DNA from: Streptomyces sp. Tu6071
GTDB taxonomy: Bacteria > Actinomycetota > Actinomycetes > Streptomycetales > Streptomycetaceae
Assembly: GCF_000213055.1 (NCBI RefSeq)
Contig: NZ_CM001165.1
Span: forward strand, 1,736,001-1,800,000
DNA: 64,000 nucleotides
Reading direction: 5' to 3'
The notes under the pieces are model-generated. The model worked only from the letters and a program-made list of their open reading frames with translations, did no database searches and was not told the DNA's origin. A program made the position numbers and the translations under genes. Numbering within the stretch: the stretch's first letter is position 1; each line of letters starts with the position of its first letter. Shown one piece after another: positions 34,352 to 43,366 of the stretch.

Positions 34352-35581
34352 TCAGGTGCGGATCTCGATGAGCGGCACGTACTGCTCCGCCGCCGTGAGC
34401 GAGCCGTGCATCCCGACGAGCGCCGTCTCGCGCGGCTCGGTCTCGCTCGCGACGATCGCGGAGAGCCCCTGCGGCGCCGCGACCACGTCGCCGATGCGCG
34501 CGCGCACCCGTTCCTCGCACAGCTCCGGCGGCCCGAACCACCCGGCGGCCAGGGCCTCTTCGCGGCTCGCGACCCAGAAACGGTCCCCCAGGACCTCGCG
34601 CCACACGGCGAGCACGTCGGAGGCCGCCCCCGGGTGCGCGTACACGTGCCGCGCGCGGCCCTCGCCGCCCAGCAGGGCGACGCCCGCGCCGAGCTCCCAG
34701 TCCTCGTCGTAGTCGACGCGGCTCTCGGGGTCCTCGGGGACGTCGACCATGCCGTGGTCCGCCGTGACGTACAGCGCGGTGCGCGGCGGGAGTTGCCCGG
34801 CGAGGCGCTGCACGAGCCGGTCGACCTGCATGAGCTGGCCGCGCCAGGTGTCGGAACCCGTGCCGTACTTGTGCCCCGCGCCGTCGAGTTCGCTGTAGTA
34901 CGTGTAGACGAGCGACCGGTCGCCCCCGGCCAGTTCCTCGGCGGCGCGGTCCATGCGCTCCTCGCCGGTGAAGCGGCCGTGGAAGGTGCCGCCGGAGAGG
35001 GCGACCTCGGTGAGCGGTGTCTCGCGGAAGTGCGGGGCCGAGACCTGCGCGGTGTGCACGCCGGCCGCGTCGGCGGCGCGGAAGACGGTGGGGTGCGGCT
35101 GCCAGGCGGTGGGATCGGTCCAGGGCTGCCAGCGGAGCTGGTTCATGAGCGCGCCCGTCGCCGGGTTGCGCACCGCGTAGCCGAGCAGGCCGTGCTGCCC
35201 CGGCACCGTGCCGGTGCCGGTCGAGGCGAGCGAGGCGGCCGTCGTCGCGGGGAAGCCGGAGGTGAGCGGGCGGCCCGTGCCGCCGCGCGAAGTGCCGAGC
35301 AGGCTGTGCAGGAAGGGCGCCTCGTCGGGGTGCGCGCGGAGCTGCTCCCAGCCGAGGCCGTCGACGAGGAAGACGCAGGCGCGGTCGGCCGGGGCCAGCT
35401 CGCCGATGACCGGGGCGAAGCCGGGGACGCCGAGACCGGCGGCGAGGGTGGGGAGGAGGTCGGCGAGGCTGCCGCTCCCGTACTCGGGCACGAGCGCCGA
35501 GGAGAGCGGGAGCGGGGCGTAGGCGTCGGGGGCGTGCCGCGCCTCGTAGGCGTCCCAGTCCGTGTGGTGGGCGCCGCTCAT
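34352..35581 (-). CDS. Alkaline phosphatase-superfamily nucleotide pyrophosphatase/phosphodiesterase
   Basis: The 409-residue protein has the metal and nucleophile pattern of the type I phosphodiesterase family: VFLVDGLGWEQL, nucleophile Thr in GFPATTAASL, YSELDGAGHKYG and TADHGMVDVP. No signal peptide is evident, so it may act in the cytoplasm. The physiological phosphodiester is unknown. Its start overlaps the DUF5998 stop by one base (TGATG), so the two are coupled. Confidence 0.87.
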   Translation of the reverse strand: MSGAHHTDWDAYEARHAPDAYAPLPLSSALVPEYGSGSLADLLPTLAAGLGVPGFAPVIGELAPADRACVFLVDGLGWEQLRAHPDEAPFLHSLLGTSRGGTGRPLTSGFPATTAASLASTGTGTVPGQHGLLGYAVRNPATGALMNQLRWQPWTDPTAWQPHPTVFRAADAAGVHTAQVSAPHFRETPLTEVALSGGTFHGRFTGEERMDRAAEELAGGDRSLVYTYYSELDGAGHKYGTGSDTWRGQLMQVDRLVQRLAGQLPPRTALYVTADHGMVDVPEDPESRVDYDEDWELGAGVALLGGEGRARHVYAHPGAASDVLAVWREVLGDRFWVASREEALAAGWFGPPELCEERVRARIGDVVAAPQGLSAIVASETEPRETALVGMHGSLTAAEQYVPLIEIRT

Positions 35582-36189
35582 CAGCGACGGGTCCCGGAGG
35601 GACCCTCGCCGAGCGCCGCCGTGGCCTCCGAGAGGGCCTGCGCGAAGGAGAGCGCCTGGCGGACCGTCTCGGGGCCGTCTCCCGCCTCGCTCACGCGCAG
35701 GCTCAGGTCGTCGGCGGTGGAGCTGCCGGTGTAGCCGTGGTCGGCGTCGCAGTTCGGGTCGCCGCAGGCGGCGGGCTCCAGGTCGATGCGGGAGACGGCG
35801 CCCCAGCCGATCGTGAGGACGACCTCGCGGGGCAGGGTGCCGGGCGTGTACGACTCGGGGTTGGCGACGACGCGGCTCGTCACGACGGAGGAGATCCGCT
35901 CGATGCGCACGGACTCCGTGGACGTCGTGGCGTACGGGGTCGGCGAGGTGTCGTCGGCGGCCTGCTCGTCGGTGTGGCTCACGATGAAGCGGTGCTCGGT
36001 GAGGACCAGCACGGTGACGTGCCTGCGGACCTCGTTCGCGTCGAACGTCGTCTCCTGGTGCACCAGGTACGACACCACGGGGTCCCCGCCGACCGCGGCC
36101 TCCACGGCCTCGGCCACGAGGGCCGGGTAGTAGCCGCTGCGCTCGATCGCCGCGCGCAGCCCCTGGGTCGTCGTACCGGTCTTCGCCAT
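35581..36189 (-). CDS. DUF5998 family protein
   Basis: The 202-residue protein has the conserved LRAAIERSGYYPALVAEAV start, the HQETTFDANEVRRHVTVLVLT core and ACGDPNCDADHGYTG. This is the actinobacterial DUF5998 family, function unknown. It is translationally coupled to the downstream phosphodiesterase, so it may assist or regulate that enzyme. Confidence 0.85.
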   Translation of the reverse strand: MAKTGTTTQGLRAAIERSGYYPALVAEAVEAAVGGDPVVSYLVHQETTFDANEVRRHVTVLVLTEHRFIVSHTDEQAADDTSPTPYATTSTESVRIERISSVVTSRVVANPESYTPGTLPREVVLTIGWGAVSRIDLEPAACGDPNCDADHGYTGSSTADDLSLRVSEAGDGPETVRQALSFAQALSEATAALGEGPSGTRR

Positions 36190-36304
36190 GCGCCCATCCT
36201 ACGGGGGCGGGGGGCCTGCCCGGTCACTCCGTGGGGGTTCGTCCTGGGGCGGGGCGGGGGTACGGGCGGGGCGGGGCGGAGCCGCGGGGCGCCTGGCGTG
36301 CGCG

Positions 36305-36350
36305 AACCCGGTGGCCGGGCGGGGTCGACCCGGTGGCCGGGCGGGGGTCG
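36305..36350. repeat. Two tandem copies of a 23-bp GC-rich unit
   Basis: The units 36305-36327 and 36328-36350 are nearly identical (core CCCGGTGGCCGGGCGGGG). They lie between the DUF5998 start and the stop of the acetyltransferase gene. Each core can fold on itself. Confidence 0.7.
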
Positions 36351-36403
36351 GGACGTACCCGTACCCGCGTCGGCTCCCCGTCTGCCGCGACCGGTCGGCC
36401 CCC

Positions 36404-39400
36404 TCAGTACATCGGCATCCTGCGCGGTCCCTCGCCGCCCACCGCCGGGGGGTGGGCCAGGCGGAGGGAGGCGCCCAGGACGCGGACCGTGCGGGGGGCC
36501 ACGACGACCGGTTCGAGGGAGACCGCGACGATCTCCGGGTGATCGTCGACGAGACGGGACACGCGCTGGATCAGCTCCTGGAGGGCGTCCGTGTCGACGG
36601 GGGCCGCGCCGCGCCAGCCGAAGAGGAGCGGGGCGCTGCGCAGCGAGCGGACCTGGTCGGCCGCGTCCCTGTCGGTGACGGGGACGAGGCGGTGCGCCGT
36701 GTCGCCGAGGAGTTCGGAGGGCGCCCCGGCGAGCCCGAAGGAGAGCACCGCGCCCGCCGCCGGGTCGATGACGGCCCGTACCACCGTGTCCACGCCGCGC
36801 GGCGCCATCGACTGCACGACGGGCCGCAGTTCGGCGGGCGAGCCGAGGAGCGCGGTGAGGTCCGCGTACGCGCGGCGCAGGTCGCTCTCGTCCGCGAGGT
36901 CGAGCCGGACGCCGCCGAGGTCGGGACGGTGCCGCAGGTGCGGGGCCGAGATCTTGAGCGCGACGGGGTAGCCCAGTTCGGCGGCGGCGCGCGCCGCCGT
37001 GTCGGCGTCGGGCGCGGGCAGGGCGCGCAGGACGGGGATTCCGTAGCGGCGCAGCAGGTCCTCGGTGGCCTCCGGGCCGGGGGTCGTGCCGCGCGCGCCA
37101 GCCGGGAGGGCGTCGAGCAGCGCGGCGACGCGCTCGGCCGCGCCGTGCTCGTCGATGTCGTCGAACTCGGGGACGCGCCCGGGGTGCTCGGTGTCCGTAC
37201 GCCACTGCGCGTGCCGCACGGCGCGGGCGAGGGCGCGGACGGCGCGCTCGGGGGCGGGGTAGGCGGGGATGCGCGGGGTGGCGGGGCGGCCCTCGGCCGC
37301 GGGGTCCTCGGGCTCCCGTACGGGAGCGGGGCCGCCGGTGACCCGCGCCGCCGCGCCCGGCTCCCGTACGGCCGCGCGCGCCTCGCCCTCGTCCCGTACG
37401 ACCCCCGTCTCGCGCACGTCCGCGCGGACCGCGCCGCCCGGGGTGTGCGGGCCCGCGCTCGCCGGGAGGGTCGCGGTCGCCGCCGAGAGTGCGTGGGCGA
37501 GGCCGCCGAGTTCGACGTGGACGACGAGGACCGGCTTGCGCGACTCCGAGGCGGCGACCGCCTCGCGCAGCGCCGCGCCGAGCACCTCGCCCTCGGGCCA
37601 GTCGAGCGCGCCCTCGCCGACCCACGGGATCGCGGTGACGACGACGGCGTCGCTGTCCGGGTCGGCGAGCGCCTGTTCCAGGGCACGCCGGAAGTCCTCG
37701 GGGCTCGCGGACGTCGTGAGGTCGAGCGGGGTGCGCGGGCGCAGGCCCTCGGTCAGGCACGCGTCGTACGTGAGCAGGCCGAGCGACTCGGAGTTGCCGA
37801 GGATCGCGACGCGCGGCCCCTCGGGCAGCGGCTGGCCGGCGAGCAGGACCCCGGTGTCGACGAGGTCGGTGACGGTCTCGACCCGGATCACCCCGGCCTG
37901 AGCGAGGAGCGCGGAGACGGTCGCGTGCGGGAGGCGGGTCTCGGCGACGGCGTGCGAGGGCGGCGTCGCCGCGCTGTGCCGGGCGCCCTGGACGACGACG
38001 AGCGGCTTGGTCGCGGCGGCGCGGCGCGCGAGGCGGGTGAACTTGCGGGGGTTGCCGATCGACTCCAGGTACATCAGGGCCACGTCGGTGTCGGGGTCGT
38101 CGTACCAGTACTGGAGGACGTCATTGCCCGAGACGTCGGCGCGGTTGCCCGCCGAGACGAAGGTCGAGAGCCCCGTGCCGCGCTGGTGGAGCTCCGACAG
38201 GAGCGCGATACCGATCGCGCCCGACTGCGTGAAGAGTCCGACCCGGCCGCGCGGGGCGAGTTCGGGCGCGAGCGAGGCGTTGAGGCGGACGGCGGGATCG
38301 GTGTTGACGAGGCCGAAGGCGTTGGGGCCGACGAGCCGCATGCCGTAGCTGCGCGCCTGCCGCACGAGGCGTCGCTGCCGCGCCCGGCCCGCCGTCACGC
38401 TCTCGCCGTACCCGGCGCTGATGACGACGAGGCCGCGCACCCCGTACTCGCCGCACTCGGCGACGGCCTCGGGCACGCGCTCGGCGGGGACGACGACCAC
38501 GGCGAGATCGACGTCCTCGCCGATCTCCTTGACGGTGCGGAAGGCGGGGACACCGTCGAGCGTGCCCTGGTCCTCGGGGAAGCTGCTGTTGACGGCGGAG
38601 AGGCGGCCCGTGTAGCCGGCGGCGAGGAGGTTGCGCAGGATGCTGCGGCCCACGCCGCCGCCCGCGCGTTTGGCGCCGACGACCGCGACCGAGGCGGGGG
38701 CGAGGAGGCGCTGCACCGAGCGGGACTCGGCGCGCTGCTCGCGCGCGTACTGCACCGCGAGCGAGCGCTCGGTGGGTTCCAGGCCGAAGGTCAGGTGGAC
38801 GACGCCGTCCTCGAAGCTGCGCTTCTGCTGGTAGCCCGCGTCCGTGAAGACCTTGATCATCTTGGTGTTGTGGGGCAGCACCTCGGCGCCGAAGCGGCGG
38901 ATGCCGCGCTCGCGCGCGACGGCCGCGATGTGTTCGAGGAGCGCCGAGGCGACGCCGCGTCCCTGGTACGCGTCCTGCACGAGGAAGGCCACCTCGGCCT
39001 CGTCGGCGGGCGCGGACGCGGGACGGCCCGTCGCGTCGACGCGATCGAAGCGGACCGTCGCGATGAACTCGCCGCCGATGGTCGCGGCGAGCCCGACCCG
39101 GTCCACGAAGTCGTGGTGCGTGAAGCGGTGCACGTCCTTCGCGGAGAGCTTCGGGTAGGGGGCGAAGAAGCGGTAGTACTTCGACTCGTCGGAGACCTGC
39201 TCGTAGAAGCTGACGAGCCGTTCGGCGTCGTCGGCGGTGATGGGCCTGATCCGCGCGGTGCCGCCGTCGCGCAGTACGACATCGGCCTCCCAGTGCGCGG
39301 GATAGCCGGCGTCGGGCGCCTGCGCCGAGGGGTGCCGGTCCTGGGGGCGGTCGCCTCCCGGAACGGGCACTGCTGAGCTGGGCTCCTCTGGGCGGGGCGG

Positions 39401-39418
39401 GTCGGCCGGGGTCTCCAT
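36404..39418 (-). CDS. PatA-like protein lysine acetyltransferase (GNAT fused to NDP-forming acyl-CoA synthetase)
   Basis: The 1004-residue protein has a GNAT acetyltransferase domain at the N-terminus (about 47-212, acetyl-CoA loop YQGRGVASAL) followed by CoA-binding, ligase-CoA and ATP-grasp domains of the NDP-forming acetyl-CoA synthetase type. This order and length match S. lividans PatA, which acetylates and inactivates acyl-CoA synthetases; the synthetase part is usually catalytically dead in this family. A low-complexity Pro/Arg linker (about 680-740) with repeated VREP motifs separates modules. ATG at 39418 matches the family start. Confidence 0.88.
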   Translation of the reverse strand: METPADPPRPEEPSSAVPVPGGDRPQDRHPSAQAPDAGYPAHWEADVVLRDGGTARIRPITADDAERLVSFYEQVSDESKYYRFFAPYPKLSAKDVHRFTHHDFVDRVGLAATIGGEFIATVRFDRVDATGRPASAPADEAEVAFLVQDAYQGRGVASALLEHIAAVARERGIRRFGAEVLPHNTKMIKVFTDAGYQQKRSFEDGVVHLTFGLEPTERSLAVQYAREQRAESRSVQRLLAPASVAVVGAKRAGGGVGRSILRNLLAAGYTGRLSAVNSSFPEDQGTLDGVPAFRTVKEIGEDVDLAVVVVPAERVPEAVAECGEYGVRGLVVISAGYGESVTAGRARQRRLVRQARSYGMRLVGPNAFGLVNTDPAVRLNASLAPELAPRGRVGLFTQSGAIGIALLSELHQRGTGLSTFVSAGNRADVSGNDVLQYWYDDPDTDVALMYLESIGNPRKFTRLARRAAATKPLVVVQGARHSAATPPSHAVAETRLPHATVSALLAQAGVIRVETVTDLVDTGVLLAGQPLPEGPRVAILGNSESLGLLTYDACLTEGLRPRTPLDLTTSASPEDFRRALEQALADPDSDAVVVTAIPWVGEGALDWPEGEVLGAALREAVAASESRKPVLVVHVELGGLAHALSAATATLPASAGPHTPGGAVRADVRETGVVRDEGEARAAVREPGAAARVTGGPAPVREPEDPAAEGRPATPRIPAYPAPERAVRALARAVRHAQWRTDTEHPGRVPEFDDIDEHGAAERVAALLDALPAGARGTTPGPEATEDLLRRYGIPVLRALPAPDADTAARAAAELGYPVALKISAPHLRHRPDLGGVRLDLADESDLRRAYADLTALLGSPAELRPVVQSMAPRGVDTVVRAVIDPAAGAVLSFGLAGAPSELLGDTAHRLVPVTDRDAADQVRSLRSAPLLFGWRGAAPVDTDALQELIQRVSRLVDDHPEIVAVSLEPVVVAPRTVRVLGASLRLAHPPAVGGEGPRRMPMY

Positions 39419-39873
39419 GGGGTCAGCGTACGACCGTGTGTGCGAGGCGCGGGGGTGCCGTGCGGGGGCGCGGCGACGGGATCGGAAGGGGGCGGACGGC
39501 GGGGGCTTTCGGCCGGTGGGCGCTGCGCGGCGCAGGGGGGCGAGGCGCGGCGCAGGGGGGCGCGACGCAGGGGGCCGGGGCGTGGGGGCCCGGGGCCGGG
39601 GCGCGGCGCGGGGGTGTCCCCCTGGTGCCCGCGCACACCCCTCGTACGGCCCCCGCCCCCTTGCGCCGCGCGGCGCGCCGTGCCACCACGAGGGGAGAAC
39701 GCGTCCCGGAACGGGAAGGCCCGTACCGCGACCCCGCACCGATCCGCACCACCGGAAGACCGCACCGACCGCACCACTGGAAGCCGCACCGATCCGCACC
39801 ACCGGAAGCTGCACAACCGCGTATCCGCACCGGGCCCGCACGCGCGCGGGCCCCGGACCCGAAGGGCTGCACC
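39419..39873. promoter_or_regulatory. Divergent patA-like/ptsH intergenic region with two repeat tracts
   Basis: This 455-bp region has no gene. A 20-bp GC-rich unit is tandemly repeated at 39525-39544 and 39545-39564 with a degenerate third copy. Three 24-25-bp units occupy 39734-39808 in the ptsH leader. The segment just upstream of ptsH probably holds its promoter, but no clear -35/-10 pair was found. Confidence 0.5.
39734..39808. repeat. Three tandem 24-25-bp repeats in the ptsH leader
   Basis: The units are 39734-39758, 39760-39783 and 39784-39808. Units 1 and 3 are identical over 25 bp; unit 2 differs by one deletion and one substitution. Each contains CGCACCAC-[CT]-GGAAG. The array ends 65 bp before the ptsH ATG. 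Confidence 0.85.
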
Positions 39874-40155
39874 ATGGCTGAGCGTCGCGTCACCGTCGGC
39901 TGGCCGGAGGGCCTCCACGCCCGTCCCGCCTCCCTCTTCGTGCGGGCATCGACCGCCACCGGACTCCCCGTGACCGTCGCCAAGAGCGAAGGCGAAGCGG
40001 TCAACGCCCGCTCCATGCTCGCGGTGCTCGGCCTCGGCGTGCAGGGGGGCGAGGAGATCACGCTGAGCGCGGAGGGAGAGGGGGCGGAAGAGGCCCTGGA
40101 CCGGCTCGCCAAACTCGTGGCCGAGGGGCTCCAGGAACTCCCGGAAACCGTTTAG
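39874..40155 (+). CDS. ptsH: Phosphocarrier protein HPr
   Basis: HPr shuttles phosphate from enzyme I to sugar-specific EIIA proteins. The 93-residue protein has the active-site His in PEGLHARPAS (about residue 15) and the regulatory-serine region NARSMLAVLGLGVQGGE. Other PTS genes are not in the window. ATG at 39874 is the family start. It is monocistronic and convergent with the GntR gene. Confidence 0.94.
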   Translation: MAERRVTVGWPEGLHARPASLFVRASTATGLPVTVAKSEGEAVNARSMLAVLGLGVQGGEEITLSAEGEGAEEALDRLAKLVAEGLQELPETV

Positions 40156-40458
40156 GGAATACGCGGGGGTCCGGGCGCGCGGAATTGTTCTCCACGCGTC
40201 CGGGTCCTCGCGCATTTCCGGGGCGGGCACAGCGATAAAGCCCACCGAAGACACACCCCATTACGGGCAGGGAATGCCCGCTCGCCGGGACGGCGAAGGT
40301 GGCGAGGTGACGGTCTCGCGATGTCGTATCCCTTTGTATACGGCCCCCGTGTTAATGCGGGAGGCCGGGATTGTTTACGGGATGTTGCGAAGTCCTCACC
40401 ACCGGGCCGACGCGCACGGTCACACCCGCTCGCGCGGTCACCGGGCGGGCGCGCGACC
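40156..40458. other. Convergent ptsH/gntR intergenic region
   Basis: I see no gene in these 303 bases. CGTAT (about 40328-40332) and ATACG (about 40341-40345) form a short dyad around CCCTTTGT, too weak to call a terminator. Confidence 0.4.
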
Positions 40459-41142
40459 TCACCAGGCGGGGGCCTCCTCGGGGTCGCGCCCCGGCGGGCG
40501 GCGCGGGGGGCGGGGGCCGGGGCCGCGCAGGCGGTGGGCGCGGCGCGCGCGGTCGGCGTGCTGCGCGGTGAGCGCGCGGGCCCGCTCCGCGTCGCCGCGC
40601 GCCACCGCGTCGACGATCGCGCCGTGCTCGGCCCAGGACTCCTGCGGGCGGGCGGGCGATTCGACCACGTACATCCACGCGATCTTGTGCCGCAGCAGGG
40701 TCAGGAGCGAGGTCAGCGTCTCGCTCGCGCTGGCCTGGACAAGGGTTTCGTGGAACCAGCCGCCCAGCGAGCGCAGGTCCTCCTCCTGCCCCCGCCGCGC
40801 CCGCTCCTGCCCGAGCCGGACGAGACCGCGCAGCACCTTGAGGTGCGCCTCGGTCCTGCGCTGCGCGGCGCGCGCCGCGCACAGCGGCTCCAGCAGCAGC
40901 CTGGTCTCCAGGACGTCCACGGCCTCCTGCGCCCCCGGCTCCGCGACCTGCGCCCCCGCGTGCCGGCGCGTCACCACGAAGCCCTCCGCCTCCAGCGTGC
41001 GCAGCGCCTCCCGCACCGGCACCCGCGACACCCCGTATCTCCGCGCGAGCAATTCCTCCGTGAGCCGGCTCCCCCGCTCGTACACGCCCGAGACGATATC
41101 GTCCCTGATCGCCGTGCATACCGAGTGCGCGGGAATGCTCAT
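40459..41142 (-). CDS. GntR family regulator, FadR/FCD subfamily
   Basis: The 227-residue regulator has an N-terminal winged helix (RLTEELLARRYGVSRVPVREALRTLEAEGFV) written here in pieces: VSRVPVREALRTLE, and an all-helical FCD effector domain with FHETLVQAS and WAEHGAIVDAVARGD, the metal-ligand regions. The C-terminal 20 residues are Pro/Arg-rich. The effector is probably a carboxylate, as in many FCD regulators, but cannot be named. Its position next to ptsH suggests a carbon-related role; that is weak inference. Confidence 0.87.
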   Translation of the reverse strand: MSIPAHSVCTAIRDDIVSGVYERGSRLTEELLARRYGVSRVPVREALRTLEAEGFVVTRRHAGAQVAEPGAQEAVDVLETRLLLEPLCAARAAQRRTEAHLKVLRGLVRLGQERARRGQEEDLRSLGGWFHETLVQASASETLTSLLTLLRHKIAWMYVVESPARPQESWAEHGAIVDAVARGDAERARALTAQHADRARRAHRLRGPGPRPPRRPPGRDPEEAPAW

Positions 41143-41503
41143 GACCCGACCTCCGCATTAATCACCGCGAAACGCTGTCTGGACGTCCGCGAGGTGACTC
41201 CATTAGAGCAGTGACCCTATGAGAACAGCGAAGAATTCCTCACGGCAGGGCGCATTCCCCGGATTTCCCCGGGCTCCGGTGCGCTGTTTACGGGCGGTTC
41301 GGGGCGGAAAGGGCGGGGGTGTGCGGGGCCGGGGGGATCTCGGGGGCCGTAGCCGGAATGCCGAAAGCCCCCGGGGGGCGGGGGCTTTCGGGGGCGTCGC
41401 GCGGGGGACGCGGGGCTGGTGCGGGGTCCGTGCGGGGGGCCGGACGAGACCGCTGCGGGATTCCCGTGCGGGGGCGGCACCGGGTCCCGTGCCGGGCCAG
41501 GGC
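41143..41503. promoter_or_regulatory. gntR promoter region and M23 gene terminator region
   Basis: The 361 bases contain the upstream region of gntR (41143-41230, relatively A/T-rich) and, nearer the M23 peptidase stop, a GC-rich tail with the hairpin at 41361-41391. No gene is supported. Confidence 0.5.
41361..41391 (-). terminator. Terminator of the M23 peptidase gene
   Basis: CCGAAAGCCCCC (41361-41372) and GGGGGCTTTCGG (41380-41391) form a perfect 12-bp stem with a 7-nt loop, 113 bp downstream of the stop. Confidence 0.75.
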
Positions 41504-42277
41504 TCAGATGTCGATGCCGTGGCCGCGCAGGTAGGCGAGCGGGTCCATGTCGGAGCCGTACTCGGGGCTCGTGCGGGCCTCGAAGTGCAGGTGGGGACCC
41601 GTGACGTTGCCCGTGGCGCCCGAGATCGCGATCTGCTGACCCGCGGTCACGGCCTGCCCGACCGCGACGGTGGCGGCGGTCAGGTGCCCGTACTGCGTGT
41701 ACGTCCCGTCGTGCATACGGAGCACGACCTCGTTCCCGTACGCGCCGCCCCAGTCGACCTTCACGACCGTCCCGGCCCCGACCGCGTGGACGCTCGTGCC
41801 GCTCGCCGCGTGGAAGTCGATGCCGGTGTGGCTGCCTGACGACCACAGCGAGCTGCTGGCGTGGTAGCCGGTGGAGACGTACGAGCCGGGGATCGGCAGG
41901 ACGAAGGTGTTGAGGCGCTTGCGCTCGGCGGCCCGCGCGGCCCGCTCCTTCGCCTCCTTCTTCCGCTCGGCCTCGCGCTTCGCCTTCGCGGCCTCCTTGC
42001 TCGCCCGGGCCGCGGCCTCCGCCTCGGCGGCGTCCTGCTCGGCGGCGGAGTGCACGAGGGACGCCTGCGTGGCGATCTCCTGGGCGACGCTGTCGAAGCC
42101 GATGACGCGGGTGAGGCCGGTGTCGGGGCCCTCATGCTGCGCGGCCTGCGCGGGCGCGGCGAGGGTGCCGACGACGGAACCGGTCGTGAGCGCGGCGATC
42201 CCGGCCACCTTCGCACCGGTGCGGGACGCTCGGACGGCAGGGCGGCGGTGCCTGCCCGTGGGGCGCGTGAACGCCAT
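41504..42277 (-). CDS. Secreted M23 family peptidoglycan endopeptidase
   Basis: The 257-residue protein has a long Arg-rich signal peptide ending near APAQAA (about 45), a charged Ala/Glu/Lys coiled coil (about 75-120), and a LytM/M23 domain (about 124-257). The zinc and catalytic residues are seen in SSGSHTGIDFH, YGHL and GPHLHFEA. It should cleave stem-peptide cross-links in the cell wall during growth or germination. Its 5' leader contains a ydaO-type c-di-AMP riboswitch, so expression is expected to respond to that messenger. Residues are intact for activity. Confidence 0.92.
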   Translation of the reverse strand: MAFTRPTGRHRRPAVRASRTGAKVAGIAALTTGSVVGTLAAPAQAAQHEGPDTGLTRVIGFDSVAQEIATQASLVHSAAEQDAAEAEAAARASKEAAKAKREAERKKEAKERAARAAERKRLNTFVLPIPGSYVSTGYHASSSLWSSGSHTGIDFHAASGTSVHAVGAGTVVKVDWGGAYGNEVVLRMHDGTYTQYGHLTAATVAVGQAVTAGQQIAISGATGNVTGPHLHFEARTSPEYGSDMDPLAYLRGHGIDI

Positions 42278-42294
42278 GAAGCGGCTGTTCCTTT

Positions 42295-42440
42295 CCTTCC
42301 CTCTCGCCTACCGGGTTAGCTGACGGGTTCGGAGCAGGAAGGTCTCCTACGGACACCGGCGGACGGCATCCGATTCACCCCATGGGACACATGGGTCCCC
42401 GGCTCCCGGGTACGAGCCCCGGAACTCGGCGAAGGCCGTC
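42295..42440 (-). promoter_or_regulatory. ydaO-type cyclic di-AMP riboswitch
   Basis: On the minus strand the leader of the M23 gene carries the hallmark ydaO-yuaA segments in order: CGGGAGCCGGGGACC, then ATGGGGTGAATC, then CCGAACCCGTCAGCTAACC with GGTAGGCG. GGCGAAGG/CCTTCGCC at the 5' side can partly pair with the 3' GGCGAGAGGGAAGG to close the outer stem. The aptamer ends about 18 nt before the ATG. This class turns genes off when c-di-AMP is high and is known upstream of cell-wall hydrolases in actinobacteria. The boundaries are approximate. Confidence 0.88.
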
Positions 42441-43366
42441 CGCTGCCGCGGGCGCGGCGCATACCTGACGAACAGCCGGAGTGACGCTAAGCGGGACAAC
42501 ACTTCCGCAACAAACGGAACCGCACCTTTGTTGCTCATGCCACACCCCAGACAGGCCGTCATGCACCCAATACGGACACGATGACGACCCCGTCGGGACG
42601 ATCACGGGTCCGCCTCCGACCCCTGGGTACCCCCGTGTCCGGACAAAGACGCACAGCCGCCGCCGGTACGAGAGCCTTGCCCGATGTCCGCGACTTGTCG
42701 GCTGCGTGGGGGAGCACGACGACGGGCGGGGCACGTCGGGGACGTGAGCCTTCGGGGCTGGTGGGGGGTCGGTTGACGGGGGACGGGTGGCGGGGGCGAG
42801 TGACGGGGGCAATTGTGTCAGTGCCCACGGCGAGCACGAGGGCCGACGAACCGTCACGGACATCCGCGCTCTACCGACCACGCCTGCCGGGCGCTCGGCT
42901 GACGGCGAGACAGCGAGCGGGAGGGAAACAGTCGGTCCCGGCGGGAGGGCGGGCGGGTGCGCCGGGGACCGCGTGCGCGCGCCTGGGGGTCCCGTCCTCC
43001 GGACATCGACGCACAGCCCCTCGCAAGAGCCCCCGGCACGGTGACGACGGCGAGGGAGGCCGCCGGACTGTGGCCAACGGGCCCAACCACCTCACCGCGG
43101 CTGTCCGTTCAGCACCGCACAGCGTTGCCCCCGCGATGATCCCAACGCCCTGACGCAGTCCTTGGCGGGCTCACCGTGAAGACGCGCCCCCGATCCCCGC
43201 TCCGGCCGAGCCCGCCGGTAGCAGCGGACGAGCGGACCGAGCCGGACGGTCGCGGGCAGGCCAACAAGCCCAGCCAGGCCGACCAGGCCGCCCGGTCACG
43301 TTCACCCGGACCGAACCCGACCGGACGGGTGCGGCCACCGTCCCGGCCGCACCCGTCCCCACGACC
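42441..43366. other. Long gene-free region upstream of the riboswitch
   Basis: No gene is supported in these 926 bases. The M23 promoter should lie near 42450-42560, where the sequence is less GC-rich. A 37-bp sequence at 42622-42658 recurs imperfectly at 42982-43018, exactly 360 bp apart. Many small frames exist but none has a ribosome-binding site or a recognisable motif. Confidence 0.5.

Noticed and set aside
36188..39376. Plus-strand frame of 1062 codons opposite the acetyltransferase gene
   Set aside because: Shadow of a real gene; no start signal or protein family features.
40320..40350. GntR operator around GTATAC
   Set aside because: It lies between the 3' ends of two convergent genes, where a promoter operator is not expected; the dyad is short.
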